A stretch of DNA of 64,000 nt. Source: Streptomyces canus (lineage in GTDB: Bacteria > Actinomycetota > Actinomycetes > Streptomycetales > Streptomycetaceae). The notes beneath the pieces are model-generated. The model was given only the letters and a program-made list of their open reading frames with translations. It was not told the origin of the DNA and did not search any database. Each line of letters begins with the position of its first letter. The stretch's first letter is position 1. The stretch spans positions 8,370,001 to 8,434,000 of the forward strand of contig NZ_CP107989.1 in NCBI RefSeq assembly GCF_041435015.1, read 5' to 3'. This document shows positions 35,156 to 44,428 of the stretch, piece after piece. The translations under genes and the position numbers were made by a program.

Positions 35156-35761
35156 GTGTTCACCGGAATCGTCGAAGAGCTGGGCGAGATCACCGCCGTC
35201 GAGAACCTCGGCGACGCCTGTCGCTTCCGACTGCGCGGCCCCGTCGTCACCGAGGGCGCGAAACACGGGGACTCCATCGCCGTCAACGGCGTCTGCCTCA
35301 CCGTCGTCGACCACGAGGGCGACGAGTTCACCGCCGACGTGATGGCCGAGACCCTCGACCGATCGAGCCTCGGCGCCCTGGGTGTCGGCTCCCGCGTCAA
35401 CCTCGAGCGTCCCACCGCCGTGGGCGCGCGCCTCGGCGGGCACATCGTGCAGGGGCACGTGGACGGCACCGGCGAGGTCCTGGAGCGCAAGCCCTCCGAG
35501 AACTGGGAGATCATCAAGATCTCGCTGCCCGCGGACCTCGCGCGCTACGTCGTGGAGAAGGGCTCCATCACGGTCGACGGCATCAGCCTCACCGTCGTGG
35601 ACGCCGGTCCGGACTACTTCACCGTCAGCCTCATCCCCACCACCCTCGCCCTGACCACGCTCGGCCTCAAGCAGCCCGGCGCCCCGGTCAACCTCGAGGT
35701 CGACGTCGTCGCCAAGTACGTGGAGCGCCTGCTCGCGAGCAATCAGGGGGCGGGGAAGTGA
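35156..35761 (+). CDS. ribE: Riboflavin synthase alpha subunit
   Basis: The 201-residue two-barrel protein has the duplicated synthase signature. The N-terminal half carries FTGIVEELGEI, AVNGVCLTVV and GGHIVQGHVDGTGEV; the C-terminal half has ITVDGISLTVVDAG and FTVSLIPTTLALTTL. It dismutates two 6,7-dimethyl-8-ribityllumazines to riboflavin. The start GTG 35156 follows GGGAGGA by 8 nt. First gene after the FMN riboswitch, with GTGA overlap into ribM. Confidence 0.95.
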   Translation: MFTGIVEELGEITAVENLGDACRFRLRGPVVTEGAKHGDSIAVNGVCLTVVDHEGDEFTADVMAETLDRSSLGALGVGSRVNLERPTAVGARLGGHIVQGHVDGTGEVLERKPSENWEIIKISLPADLARYVVEKGSITVDGISLTVVDAGPDYFTVSLIPTTLALTTLGLKQPGAPVNLEVDVVAKYVERLLASNQGAGK

Positions 35762-36399
35762 ACTCCCTCAACACCGAGGCCTTCACCCTGTTCGGCCAGC
35801 ACATCCTCTGGTCGGACATGATCGGCAACATCCTCGGCCTCATCGCCCTCGCCCTCGGCTGGCGGCGCAACCTGTGGAGCTGGCCGGTGCAGTTCGCCTC
35901 CGGCCTCATCCTCTTCGGCGCCTTCTTCGGGCACCTCACCGGCAGCGCCGGTAAGCAGACCGTCGTCATGGTCGTCGCGCTGTACGGCTGGTGGCAGTGG
36001 AACCGCGACAAGACCAAGTCCGGGGACGGCCACATCGCCCCGCGCTTCGCCACCTGGCGCGAGCGGGCCGCCCTCGTCGGCGCCGCCGCCGTCGGCACCG
36101 TCGCGGTCGCCCTGCTCTTCAAGGCCTACCCGACCCTGTCCTGGGACCCCTGGCCGGACGCCTACATCTTCGTCGGCACCGTGGTCGCCATGTACGCCCA
36201 GGCCCGCGGCATGGTCGAGTTCTGGTTCGCCTGGCTCCTCGTCGACCTCGTCGGCGTCCCGCTGAACTTCGCCAACGGCTACGCCTTCTCCGGCTTCGTC
36301 TACGTCATCTACGGCGCGCTCGTCCTGTGGGGCATGCGCGACTGGTGGCTGCGCTCCCGTGAGTCCGCGCAGCCCGCCCTGGAAGGAGCGCCGGCATGA
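35758..36399 (+). CDS. ribM: PnuC-like riboflavin transporter RibM
   Basis: The 213-residue membrane protein has about seven helices, with [20 protein letters not shown] and [11 protein letters not shown] typical of the PnuC family. In Corynebacterium and in S. davawensis the PnuC-like gene in the FMN-riboswitch operon is the riboflavin/roseoflavin facilitator RibM. Its position between ribE and ribBA, with overlaps on both sides (GTGA and ATGA), identifies it as that protein rather than an NMN transporter. Confidence 0.88.
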   Translation: MNSLNTEAFTLFGQHILWSDMIGNILGLIALALGWRRNLWSWPVQFASGLILFGAFFGHLTGSAGKQTVVMVVALYGWWQWNRDKTKSGDGHIAPRFATWRERAALVGAAAVGTVAVALLFKAYPTLSWDPWPDAYIFVGTVVAMYAQARGMVEFWFAWLLVDLVGVPLNFANGYAFSGFVYVIYGALVLWGMRDWWLRSRESAQPALEGAPA

Positions 36400-37685
36400 G
36401 TGCCGCACCCATTCTGTACAGCACCGACGGCTTCGAGGACTTCGCGCTTGACCCGGTCGAGCAGGCCATCGCCGACATCGCGGCCGGCCGCCCCATCGTG
36501 GTCGTCGACGACGAGGACCGCGAGAACGAGGGCGACCTGGTCGTCGCCGCCGAGAAGGTCACCCCCGAGATCGTCGCCTTCATGATGAGCGAGTGCCGCG
36601 GCCTGATCTGCGCCCCCATGGAGGGCGACGAACTGGACCGGCTCAAGCTGCCGCAGATGGTCGACGACAACACCGAGTCGATGAAGACCGCGTTCACCGT
36701 CTCCGTGGACGCCTCCGGTGCTCACGGAGTGACCACCGGGATCTCGGCCTCCGACCGCGCGACCACGCTCCAGCTCCTCGCGAGCGGCGCGGCCGAGCCC
36801 ACCGACTTCGTCCGGCCCGGCCACATCTTCCCGCTGCGTGCCAAGGACGGAGGCGTCCTCACCCGCAACGGCCACACCGAGGCCGCCGTCGACCTCGCCC
36901 GGCTCGCGGGACTGCGCCCGGCCGGAGCGATCGTCGAGATCGCCGGCGAGGACGGCCGGATGCTCCGGCTGCCCGAGCTGATCCCCTTCGCCCGCAAGCA
37001 CGGCCTGACGATCATCTCCATCGAGGACCTGATCGCCTACCGCCGGACCAGCGAGCCCACGGTCCGCCGCGAGGCCGAGACCCGGCTGCCCACCGCCCAC
37101 GGCACCTTCAGGGCGTACGGCTACCGCTCCACCGTCGACGGCGTCGAGCACGTCGCCCTGGTGCACGGCGAGATCGGCGACGGCGAGGACGTCCTGGTCC
37201 GCGTCCACTCCGAGTGCCTCACCGGCGACATCTTCGGCTCCCTGCGCTGCGACTGCGGCCCCCAACTGGACGCCTCCCTGGAGCGCATCCAGGCCGAGGG
37301 CAGGGGAGTGGTGGTCTACCTGCGCGGCCACGAGGGGCGCGGCATCGGCCTGCTCTCCAAGCTGCGCGCGTACGAACTCCAGGAGCAGGGCCACGACACC
37401 CTCGACGCCAACCTGGAACTCGGCCTGCCCGCCGACGCCCGCGACTACGGCGCCGGCGCGCAGATCCTGGAGGACCTCGGCGTCCACAGCCTGCGCCTGA
37501 TGACCAACAACCCCGACAAGTCCGACGCCCTCCTGCGGCACGGACTCAAGGTCACGGGACGGGAGCCGATGCCCGTACAGGCGGGCGAGCACAACCTCCG
37601 CTACCTGCGCACCAAGCGGGACCGGATGGGCCACGACCTGCCCTGGCTGGACACCACCCCCGTGTCCACCTGCAGCAACCAGTAG
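36396..37685 (+). CDS. ribBA: Bifunctional DHBP synthase / GTP cyclohydrolase II
   Basis: The 429-residue fusion starts with DHBP synthase (RibB): [31 protein letters not shown] and [18 protein letters not shown] with [16 protein letters not shown]. From about residue 215 it continues as GTP cyclohydrolase II (RibA): [18 protein letters not shown], the zinc site [17 protein letters not shown] and [20 protein letters not shown]. It supplies both riboflavin precursors. ATG overlaps the ribM stop by 4 bp. Confidence 0.96.
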   Translation: MSAAPILYSTDGFEDFALDPVEQAIADIAAGRPIVVVDDEDRENEGDLVVAAEKVTPEIVAFMMSECRGLICAPMEGDELDRLKLPQMVDDNTESMKTAFTVSVDASGAHGVTTGISASDRATTLQLLASGAAEPTDFVRPGHIFPLRAKDGGVLTRNGHTEAAVDLARLAGLRPAGAIVEIAGEDGRMLRLPELIPFARKHGLTIISIEDLIAYRRTSEPTVRREAETRLPTAHGTFRAYGYRSTVDGVEHVALVHGEIGDGEDVLVRVHSECLTGDIFGSLRCDCGPQLDASLERIQAEGRGVVVYLRGHEGRGIGLLSKLRAYELQEQGHDTLDANLELGLPADARDYGAGAQILEDLGVHSLRLMTNNPDKSDALLRHGLKVTGREPMPVQAGEHNLRYLRTKRDRMGHDLPWLDTTPVSTCSNQ

Positions 37686-37713
37686 CACAAGCACCTCGAG
37701 GAGACTGAAGAAC

Positions 37714-38199
37714 GTGAGCGGCAAGGGCGCACCGGAGCTGTCCGTACGCAACGTGGGTGACCTGCGGGTCGCCGTCATCGCGGCGCAGTGGCACGAGAAG
37801 GTGATGGACGGACTGGTGGACGGCGCCCTGCGCGCCCTGCACGACCTGGGCATCGACGAGCCGACCCTGCTCCGGGTCCCCGGCAGCTGGGAGCTCCCGG
37901 TCGTCGCCAAGGTCCTCGCGGGCCGCGGCTACGACGCGATCGTCGCCCTCGGCGTCGTCATCCGCGGCGGCACCCCGCACTTCGAGTACGTGTGCCAGGG
38001 CGTCACCCAGGGCCTCACCCAGGTCTCGGTGGACACCGGCGTCCCCGTCGGCATGGGCGTCCTCACCTGCGACACCGAGGAACAGGCCCTGGACCGCGCG
38101 GGCATCGAGGGCTCCAACGAGGACAAGGGGCACGAGGCGGTGACCGCCGCGGTGGCCACGGCGGCCACCCTCCGCTCAGTATCTGAACCATGGCGTTAG
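37714..38199 (+). CDS. ribH: 6,7-dimethyl-8-ribityllumazine synthase
   Basis: The 161-residue protein shows the lumazine synthase fold. [20 protein letters not shown] binds the pyrimidine, [15 protein letters not shown] the phosphate, and [20 protein letters not shown] carries the catalytic His. It condenses the RibBA products and supplies RibE. GTG start after a GAGGAGA ribosome site. Last gene of the rib operon, 34 bp before hisE. Confidence 0.95.
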   Translation: MSGKGAPELSVRNVGDLRVAVIAAQWHEKVMDGLVDGALRALHDLGIDEPTLLRVPGSWELPVVAKVLAGRGYDAIVALGVVIRGGTPHFEYVCQGVTQGLTQVSVDTGVPVGMGVLTCDTEEQALDRAGIEGSNEDKGHEAVTAAVATAATLRSVSEPWR

Positions 38200-38210
38200 G
38201 TGGTGCGGGC

Positions 38211-38220
38211 TTACGCGTAA
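38211..38220. promoter_or_regulatory. Perfect palindrome just upstream of hisE
   Basis: TTACGCGTAA, 13 bp before the hisE ATG and 11 bp after the ribH stop. It could be part of a promoter or operator for a his transcript independent of the riboswitch. Confidence 0.35.
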
Positions 38221-38233
38221 AGTGGGCGCCACC

Positions 38234-38506
38234 ATGTCCAATAAGACGTTCGAGGAGCTCTTCACCGAGCTCCAGCACAAGGCCGCCAACGGCGATCCCG
38301 CCACTTCCCGCACCGCAGAGCTGGTCGGCAAGGGCGTCCATGCCATCGGCAAGAAGGTCGTCGAAGAGGCCGCCGAGGTCTGGATGGCCGCCGAGTACGA
38401 GGGCAAGGAGGCGGCCGCCGAGGAGATCTCGCAGCTGCTGTACCACGTCCAGGTGATGATGGTCGCGCGCGGGATCTCCCTCGACGACGTCTACGCCCAC
38501 CTGTAA
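38234..38506 (+). CDS. hisE: Phosphoribosyl-ATP pyrophosphatase
   Basis: The 90-residue all-helical MazG-like enzyme starts [15 protein letters not shown] and has [18 protein letters not shown], the EExxE metal motif of HisE. It removes pyrophosphate from PR-ATP, the second step of histidine synthesis. In actinobacteria it is separate from HisI. I took ATG 38234; a GTG at 38222 is also in frame. No strong ribosome site is seen. Confidence 0.94.
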   Translation: MSNKTFEELFTELQHKAANGDPATSRTAELVGKGVHAIGKKVVEEAAEVWMAAEYEGKEAAAEEISQLLYHVQVMMVARGISLDDVYAHL

Positions 38507-38551
38507 GCCACTCGCCGCAACAAACCCCTGAGAGCAAAGGAAGCCGACCTC

Positions 38552-39409
38552 ATGCTGCGCATCGCCGTCCCCAACAAGGGTTCCCTGTCAGGCCCCGCGG
38601 GGGAGATGCTGCATGAGGCCGGCTACCAGCAGCGCCGCGAGTCCAAGGAACTGCGGATCGTCGACCCGGTCAACGACGTGGAGTTCTTCTACCTCCGCCC
38701 CCGGGACATCGCGATCTACGTCTCCTCCGGCCAGCTCGACATCGGTATCACCGGCCGCGACCTGCTGATCGACTCCGGAGCCGACGCCGAGGAGATCCTT
38801 CCGCTCGGCTTCGCCCGCTCCACCTTCCGCTTCGCGTCCAAGCCCGGTGAGGCGAACGGCGTCGAGGACCTGAAGGGCAAGACGGTCGCCACCTCGTACG
38901 AGGGGATCGTCGCGGGGCACCTCGCCGACCACGGCATCGACGCCTCCGTCGTCCACCTCGACGGCGCCGTCGAGACCGCCATCGAGCTCGGGGTCGCCGA
39001 GGTCATCGCCGACGTCGTCGAGACCGGCACCAGTCTGCGCAACGCGGGCCTGGAGGTCTTCGGCGAGCCCATCATGAAGTCCGAGGCCGTCGTCATCCGC
39101 CGCACCGGCGCCGACAGCGACGAGGCTGCCGAGTCGAAGGTTCAGCAGTTCCTGCGCCGCCTCCAGGGCGTCCTCGTGGCCCGGACGTACGTGATGATGG
39201 ACTACGACTGCCGCGTCGAGCAGCTCGAGAAGGCCGTCGCACTCACGCCGGGCCTCGAGTCCCCGACCGTCTCCCCGCTGCACAACGAGGGCTGGGTCGC
39301 CGTCCGCGCGATGGTCCCCGCCAAGGAGGCGCAGCGGATCATGGACGACCTGTACGACATCGGCGCGCGGGCCATCCTGACGACGGCCATCCACGCCTGC
39401 CGTCTCTGA
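38552..39409 (+). CDS. hisG: ATP phosphoribosyltransferase (long form)
   Basis: The 285-residue enzyme starts LRIAVPNKGSLSGPAGEML and has the PRPP-binding segment EVIADVVETGTSLRNAGLEV plus the C-terminal ACT-like regulatory domain (VSPLHNEGWVAVRAMVPAK). This long form is allosterically inhibited by histidine and does not need HisZ. It catalyses the first step of histidine synthesis. It follows hisE by 45 bp with a ribosome site in AAAGGAAG. Confidence 0.95.
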   Translation: MLRIAVPNKGSLSGPAGEMLHEAGYQQRRESKELRIVDPVNDVEFFYLRPRDIAIYVSSGQLDIGITGRDLLIDSGADAEEILPLGFARSTFRFASKPGEANGVEDLKGKTVATSYEGIVAGHLADHGIDASVVHLDGAVETAIELGVAEVIADVVETGTSLRNAGLEVFGEPIMKSEAVVIRRTGADSDEAAESKVQQFLRRLQGVLVARTYVMMDYDCRVEQLEKAVALTPGLESPTVSPLHNEGWVAVRAMVPAKEAQRIMDDLYDIGARAILTTAIHACRL

Positions 39410-39423
39410 GGGGCGTACCGCAG

Positions 39424-39882
39424 ATGTCCTCCGAACTGCCCACTCTTCCCGTCACGTTCCGGCCGAGCCGCACGCGCGCGGTGCTGCTCACCGCGGGCGT
39501 CGCGATCTTCGTGACCATCACGGTGATCGCGCTGCTCCTCGAGCAGCTGGGACCCGGCGAGCGCCTGAGCTTCATCTTCACGGCGGCCCTGCTCGCCGGT
39601 GTGCTGTTCCTGCTGGCCAGGGTGAAGGTCGTCGCCGACGAGTCCGGTGTCACCGTCCAGAACATCGCCGGCAGACGGCATCTGGAATGGGCCGAGATCA
39701 TCCAGGTGAACCTCCGACCGGGCGATCCATGGGTGTTTCTCAACCTCAGCGACGGCACCAGCCTGCCCGCCCTCGGCATCCAGCCGGGTATCGCGAAGCA
39801 GCAGGCCATCGCCGACGCGAAGGCCCTGCGCGCGCTCGCTGAGGCCCGTTCCACAGCCCGCTCCGACGAAGATCAGGGCTGA
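39424..39882 (+). CDS. PH-domain membrane protein
   Basis: The 152-residue protein has two N-terminal helices (about 17-60: VLLTAGVAIFVTITVIALLL, then LSFIFTAALLAGVLFLLA) and a bacterial PH-like domain (VVADESGVTVQNIAGRRHLE, WAEIIQVNLRPGDPWVFLNL). It is conserved behind hisG in streptomycetes as far as I recall. Function unknown, possibly a membrane stress or envelope sensor. Fourteen bp after hisG, so probably co-transcribed. Confidence 0.8.
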   Translation: MSSELPTLPVTFRPSRTRAVLLTAGVAIFVTITVIALLLEQLGPGERLSFIFTAALLAGVLFLLARVKVVADESGVTVQNIAGRRHLEWAEIIQVNLRPGDPWVFLNLSDGTSLPALGIQPGIAKQQAIADAKALRALAEARSTARSDEDQG

Positions 39883-39932
39883 CTCGGGGGCTTCCACCCT
39901 GCCGCAGTCGGCCATGTCTTGATTAATCTGTT

Positions 39933-39961
39933 GGCGGAGGCGTTTTCCTTGCGCCTCCGCC
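39933..39961 (+). terminator. Terminator hairpin after the rib/his transcript
   Basis: GGCGGAGGCG (39933-39942) pairs perfectly with CGCCTCCGCC (39952-39961) around a T-rich 9-nt loop, 50 bp after the PH-domain gene. Confidence 0.75.
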
Positions 39962-40061
39962 TCTCGTTGTTCCTGCTACCCGAGGAGTGACTCCCTCCAG
40001 CGATGGACGGATCGTCCTGTAGTACCTGCGCCGCCCCCTCCCGGCATATCGAGGCGGCGGC

Positions 40062-41396
40062 ATGACCATCCCCTTGCTGCTCCTCGGAGCGGCGTTTCTG
40101 CTGATCCTCGCCAACGGCTTCTTCGTGGCGGCCGAGTTCGGCCTCGTCACCGTCGAGGCCACGGATGCCGAAAGGGCCGCCGCGGAAGGCGACCGACGGG
40201 CCCGTCGCGTCGCCGACTCGCTCAAGGAGCTGTCCTTCCAGCTCTCCGGCACCCAGCTCGGCATCACCATCACCTCCCTCGTCGTCGGCATGCTCGCCGA
40301 ACCGGCGCTCGCGGAACTGCTGCACGGCCCGTTCACGGCCATCGGCATCCCCGAGGGCGCGGTCTCCGGCGTGGCCGTCGTCGTCGGCATGCTGCTGGCC
40401 TCCGCCGTGCAGATGGTGATCGGCGAACTCGTGCCCAAGAACTGGGCCGTGTCCAAGCCGATGCAGGTCGCCCGCTTCGTCGCCGGCCCGCAGCACGCCT
40501 TCGCCCGGTTGTTCCGGCCGGTGATCGCCGCCCTGAACGCGGTCGCCAACCGCCTCGTCCGCGCGCTCGGCATCGAGCCCGCCGACGAACTGGCCTCCGC
40601 CCGCACCCCCGGCGAGCTCGTCTCCCTGGCCCGGCACTCGGCCCAGGCCGGCGCCCTGGAGCAGGACACCGCGGACCTCTTCGTCCGCACGCTGTCGCTC
40701 GCCGAGCTGACCGCCCAGCACGTCATGACCCCGCGCGTGAAGGTCAGCTCGCTCCAGGCCTCGGCCACCGCCGAGGACGTCGTCAACCTCACCCGCGCCA
40801 CGGGCCTGTCCCGCTTCCCGGTCTACCGCGAGAAGATCGACGAGATCGTCGGCATGGCCCACCTCAAGGACGCCCTGGCGGTCCCCGTCCAGGACCGTCT
40901 GCGCACCCCTGTATCCCGCATCGCCCGCCCGGCCCTGCTGGTGCCCGAGACCCTCCCGGTCCAGCCCCTCCTCGCCCAGCTGCGCAGTGAGCAGCCCATC
41001 GCCGTCGTCGTCGACGAGTACGGCGGCACGGCGGGCGTGGTCACCCTGGAGGACATCGTCGAGGAGATCGTCGGCGAGGTCCGCGACGAGCACGACGGAC
41101 AGGACGTCCCCGAACTCGCCGCCGCCCCGTCGGAGGACGGCCGCCTCACCTGGGACGCCGACGGCAGCTGCCGGGTCGACATCCTCCAGCGCATAGGCCT
41201 CGACGTGCCCGAGGGGCCGTACGAGACCGTCGCCGGGCTGGTCGCCGACCTGCTCGGCCGCATCCCCGCCGTCGGCGACCGGGCCGAGCTGCCCGGCTGG
41301 CGGCTCACCGTCCGCCAGGTCGGGCACTACCGCGCCGAGCGCGTCCGCCTGGTCCGCCTGGTGCCCACGGTCAACGTCATGGAGGCCGCCCGATGA
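40062..41396 (+). CDS. CNNM/CorC-type (hemolysin-family) membrane protein 1
   Basis: The 444-residue protein has a DUF21/CNNM membrane domain (about 1-190: ANGFFVAAEFGLVTVEATDA, QLGITITSLVVGMLAEPAL, VIGELVPKNWAVSKP), a cytosolic CBS pair (HVMTPRVKVSSL, VVVDEYGGTAGVVTLEDIVE) and a C-terminal CorC_HlyC domain (ETVAGLVADLLGRIP). Related proteins move or regulate Mg2+ and other divalent ions. The 'hemolysin' label is historical. It overlaps the second copy by ATGA. Confidence 0.9.
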   Translation: MTIPLLLLGAAFLLILANGFFVAAEFGLVTVEATDAERAAAEGDRRARRVADSLKELSFQLSGTQLGITITSLVVGMLAEPALAELLHGPFTAIGIPEGAVSGVAVVVGMLLASAVQMVIGELVPKNWAVSKPMQVARFVAGPQHAFARLFRPVIAALNAVANRLVRALGIEPADELASARTPGELVSLARHSAQAGALEQDTADLFVRTLSLAELTAQHVMTPRVKVSSLQASATAEDVVNLTRATGLSRFPVYREKIDEIVGMAHLKDALAVPVQDRLRTPVSRIARPALLVPETLPVQPLLAQLRSEQPIAVVVDEYGGTAGVVTLEDIVEEIVGEVRDEHDGQDVPELAAAPSEDGRLTWDADGSCRVDILQRIGLDVPEGPYETVAGLVADLLGRIPAVGDRAELPGWRLTVRQVGHYRAERVRLVRLVPTVNVMEAAR

Positions 41397-42469
41397 GCGT
41401 GCTCCAACTCCTCTTCGCGGCGCTGCTCGTGCTCGCCAACGGGTTCTTCGTCGGCGCCGAGTTCGCGCTCGTCTCCGTGCGCCGCAGCCAGATCGAACCG
41501 CTCGGCACGGCGCGGGCCCGACAGGTGCTGTACGGCCTCGAGCGGCTCCCGCAGATGATGGCGGCGGCCCAGTTCGGCATCACGGTGTGCTCGCTGACGC
41601 TCGGCGCGGTCGCCGAACCGACGGTCGCGCATCTGCTGGAGCCGGTCTTCGAGTGGATCCACCTTCCGACCGGCGTGATCCACCCGCTGGGGTACGTCAT
41701 CGCCCTGGCCGCGGTGGTCTTCTTCCACCTCGTCATCGGCGAGATGGTCCCGAAGAACCTCGCGATGGCGGCCCCGGAGAAGGTCGCGCTGTGGCTCAGC
41801 CCCGGCCTGGTCTACTTCGCCCGCTTCTGCAGGCCGATCACCATCGCCCTCGGCGCCTGCGCCCGGGCCATCCTGCGGCTCTTCCACGTCGAGCCCAAGG
41901 ACGAGGTCGAGGCCGTCTTCACGAGCGAACAGCTGAACCGGCTGGTCGAGGACTCCGGCCAGGCGGGCCTGCTCGACCCCGAGGAACAGGAACGCCTGGA
42001 GGACGCGCTGGAACTGGGCTCGCGCCCGGTGACGGATGTCCTGCTGAAGCGCGAGTCCCTGGTGACGGTCCGCCCCTCGGTGACCCCGGGCCAGATCATC
42101 GAACTCACCGGCCGTACCGGGTACTCACGCTTCCCGGTCGCCGCGGAGAACGGCGCCTTCATGGGGTACCTGCATGTGAAGGACGTACTGGATCTGGAGG
42201 ACTCGCAGCGTGCGGTGCCCCAGCAGATCTGGCGGCCGATGACGAAGCTCCGCTCCGACCTGCCGCTGGATGACGCCCTGACGGTGATGCGGCGCGCGGC
42301 CACACACCTGGCCCAGGTGGCGGACGGGTCCGGGAAGGTGCTGGGTCTGGTGGCCCTGGAGGACGTACTGGAACTGCTGGTCGGTGAGGTACGAGACCCG
42401 GCGCACCGGGAGCTGCCGGAGGTTCGGGTCACCGAGCCCCGTAGCAGCGAGGAGGCGCTGGCGTCATAG
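41393..42469 (+). CDS. CNNM/CorC-type (hemolysin-family) membrane protein 2
   Basis: The 358-residue paralogue of the upstream gene has ANGFFVGAEFALVSVRRSQ, QFGITVCSLTLGAVAEPTV and VIGEMVPKNLAMAAPEK, then a CBS pair ending in VALEDVLELLVGEV. It lacks the C-terminal CorC_HlyC domain of its partner. Overlapping starts suggest that the two form a heteromer in a fixed ratio. Divalent metal homeostasis is the family-based guess. Confidence 0.9.
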   Translation: MSVLQLLFAALLVLANGFFVGAEFALVSVRRSQIEPLGTARARQVLYGLERLPQMMAAAQFGITVCSLTLGAVAEPTVAHLLEPVFEWIHLPTGVIHPLGYVIALAAVVFFHLVIGEMVPKNLAMAAPEKVALWLSPGLVYFARFCRPITIALGACARAILRLFHVEPKDEVEAVFTSEQLNRLVEDSGQAGLLDPEEQERLEDALELGSRPVTDVLLKRESLVTVRPSVTPGQIIELTGRTGYSRFPVAAENGAFMGYLHVKDVLDLEDSQRAVPQQIWRPMTKLRSDLPLDDALTVMRRAATHLAQVADGSGKVLGLVALEDVLELLVGEVRDPAHRELPEVRVTEPRSSEEALAS

Positions 42470-42532
42470 CGCAGTTCTCCGCGCCCCTGGGTGGGTGCAG
42501 GCACGCCTCTTCAGGGGCGCGGGGAACTGCGC
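42469..42532. terminator. Large inverted repeat between convergent genes, carrying a dispersed repeat
   Basis: The left arm (42469-42489) starts GCGCAGTTCTCCGCGCCCCT. The right arm (42512-42532) is its reverse complement with one mismatch, so 21 bp pair around a 22-nt loop. It lies between the end of the CNNM gene and the end of the AAA+ gene, as a bidirectional terminator would. The right arm with its flank recurs at 63553-63577. Confidence 0.75.
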
Positions 42533-42565
42533 GATCAGCCCCCCGCCGGCCCTCAGACGAAGGAC

Positions 42566-44428
42566 TCACATCGCCGACGGATCCTGCGGCCCGCGCCCCG
42601 ACAGGACCTCCCCGTACGCCTGCATCAGATCCGGCAGCCGCAACGTCGACAAGTCGTCCCGGCTCAGCATCCCCGGATATGTCGACAACCGAAGATCCCG
42701 ATACGCGCAGCTCTTCTCGTACAGCGTGCGCAGGAACCGCCCGTTGCCCAGTTCGTCGATCCACCCCTGGTCCACCACGTGCCCGGCGATGGAGCGCAGC
42801 TCGTCCAGCGCCTCCTCGTCCCAGATGTCGCCGTTCTCGGCCGCCAGCACCTCGCCGATGGAAGTGAGTTCGAGAGGGCGGTACGAGGGAAAGTCGACGC
42901 GGGTCGTGAAGCGGGACGACAGTCCGGGGTTCGCGGCCAGCAGGCGGTCCATGCCCTCGGGGTAACCCGCCAGGATCACGACCAGGTGGTCCCGGTTGTC
43001 CTCGGCCCGCTTCAGCAGCACCTGGAGCGCCTCGTCGCCGTACGCGTCCCCCTTGCCGTAACCGGAGTTGGAGAGCGAGTACGCCTCGTCGACGAAGAGC
43101 ACCCCGCCGAGGGCCGAGTCGATGAGTTCGTTGGCCTTGACCGCCGTCTGGCCGAGGTACTCCCCGACCAGATCCGCCCGTTGCGCCTCGACGAGATGGT
43201 CACCGCCGAGCAGTCCGAGGGCGTAGAAGACGCGGCCCAGGATGCGGGCCACCGTGGTCTTGCCGGTGCCGGAGGGGCCCGAGAAGACGAAGTGACGCTT
43301 GGGCGGCTGGACGGGCAGGCCCTGCCCGGTGCGCAGCCGGGCCATGTTCAACTGCGCGGAGAGCGCTTTGACCTGGCGCTTGACCGGTTCGAGCCCCACC
43401 ATGCGCTCGAGTTCGGTGAGCGCCTCCTCCAGTAAGACCGGATCGGTGGGCCCCGCGGGCAGCGGCCCCACGGGTGGGCCGGACCTCTCGCGTCCTGCCG
43501 GGTCGGTCATCGAGGGCAGGGGACCGGTCGGCGGCTCCGGATCGGAGAGCTTCAGCTCCCGCCCCTCGATGCCGAACAGCGGATCCATCCCGTCGGGCCC
43601 CTCCAACATGTCCTGCCCGAACCCCGTGAGCGTGATCGCCGCGAGGTCGGCGGAGTCGTCGTACCCGTCGCTCTCGGCGATCGCGGCGAGCCGGGCCGAG
43701 GTGTCCATGAAGGCGGGGTCGACGCGGTGCACGGCCCGGTACAGGGGGAGGGCGGCCGCGGACCGCCCCGTGCCCTCGTGGGCCCTGGCCAGCCAGTACC
43801 GCAGTTCCTTGCGCTGGGGCTGTTCGCTGCGGCAGCGCATCAGGGCCGCCGACAGCAGCGGTTCGGCCTGGCCGTACATCTCCAGGCGGACCCGGGCCAT
43901 GCCGCCGAACAGTCCGGCCTCGATGCCGAGCATGGCGTCGTCGATCAACGGGTCGGTGTGCCGGACCAGTTGCTCCCAGTCCTTGACGAGATAGGCACGG
44001 CAGGCGTGCAGGAAGCGAACCTGGTGGTCGGTGTCCACCGGGGGCAGGCCCGCGAGGGCCCGGTCCAGTTCGGGGACATGGCGGCCGTCCAGCCAGTGCG
44101 AGGCGTGCGCGAGGAGCAGGTCACGCGGGCTCTCCAGCACCGGTTGCACCCACCAGCCCAGCCAGTACCAGGAGTTGAGGGTGCGCCGGTGCCGGGCGCG
44201 CTGTTCGCCGAAACGCTCGCGGTGCCGGAACATCCGCAGCAGCGCGGTCGTCGTGTCGACGCGCAGCGCGTGCAGTCCGAGCCAGCCGTCGGCCATCCCG
44301 GGATCGATCCGCACCGCGGCCCGGAACTCCTCCTCGGCCTGCGGATAGGCGCCCATCGTGTAGGCGTCCACACCTCGCAGCCAGGCGAGGTCGGCCGGGG
44401 CCTCGGGGCCCTGCGTGCCGAAATCCAT
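42566..44428 (-). CDS. EccA/CbbX-like AAA+ ATPase with TPR-like N-terminus
   Basis: The roughly 620-residue protein has an N-terminal helical TPR-like half (1 to about 300: GAYPQAEEEFRAAVRIDPGM, RYWLARAHEGTGRSAAALPL), a proline-rich linker, then a CbbX/SpoVK AAA+ module. Walker A is FSGPSGTGKTTVA, Walker B GGVLFVDEAYSL, sensor 1 VVILAGYPEG and an arginine finger in NPGLSSRF. The architecture is that of EccA of type VII secretion systems, but no esx or ecc genes are near. ATG 44428 follows GGGGGA; GTG 44440 would add four residues. Confidence 0.88.
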   Translation of the reverse strand: MDFGTQGPEAPADLAWLRGVDAYTMGAYPQAEEEFRAAVRIDPGMADGWLGLHALRVDTTTALLRMFRHRERFGEQRARHRRTLNSWYWLGWWVQPVLESPRDLLLAHASHWLDGRHVPELDRALAGLPPVDTDHQVRFLHACRAYLVKDWEQLVRHTDPLIDDAMLGIEAGLFGGMARVRLEMYGQAEPLLSAALMRCRSEQPQRKELRYWLARAHEGTGRSAAALPLYRAVHRVDPAFMDTSARLAAIAESDGYDDSADLAAITLTGFGQDMLEGPDGMDPLFGIEGRELKLSDPEPPTGPLPSMTDPAGRERSGPPVGPLPAGPTDPVLLEEALTELERMVGLEPVKRQVKALSAQLNMARLRTGQGLPVQPPKRHFVFSGPSGTGKTTVARILGRVFYALGLLGGDHLVEAQRADLVGEYLGQTAVKANELIDSALGGVLFVDEAYSLSNSGYGKGDAYGDEALQVLLKRAEDNRDHLVVILAGYPEGMDRLLAANPGLSSRFTTRVDFPSYRPLELTSIGEVLAAENGDIWDEEALDELRSIAGHVVDQGWIDELGNGRFLRTLYEKSCAYRDLRLSTYPGMLSRDDLSTLRLPDLMQAYGEVLSGRGPQDPSAM

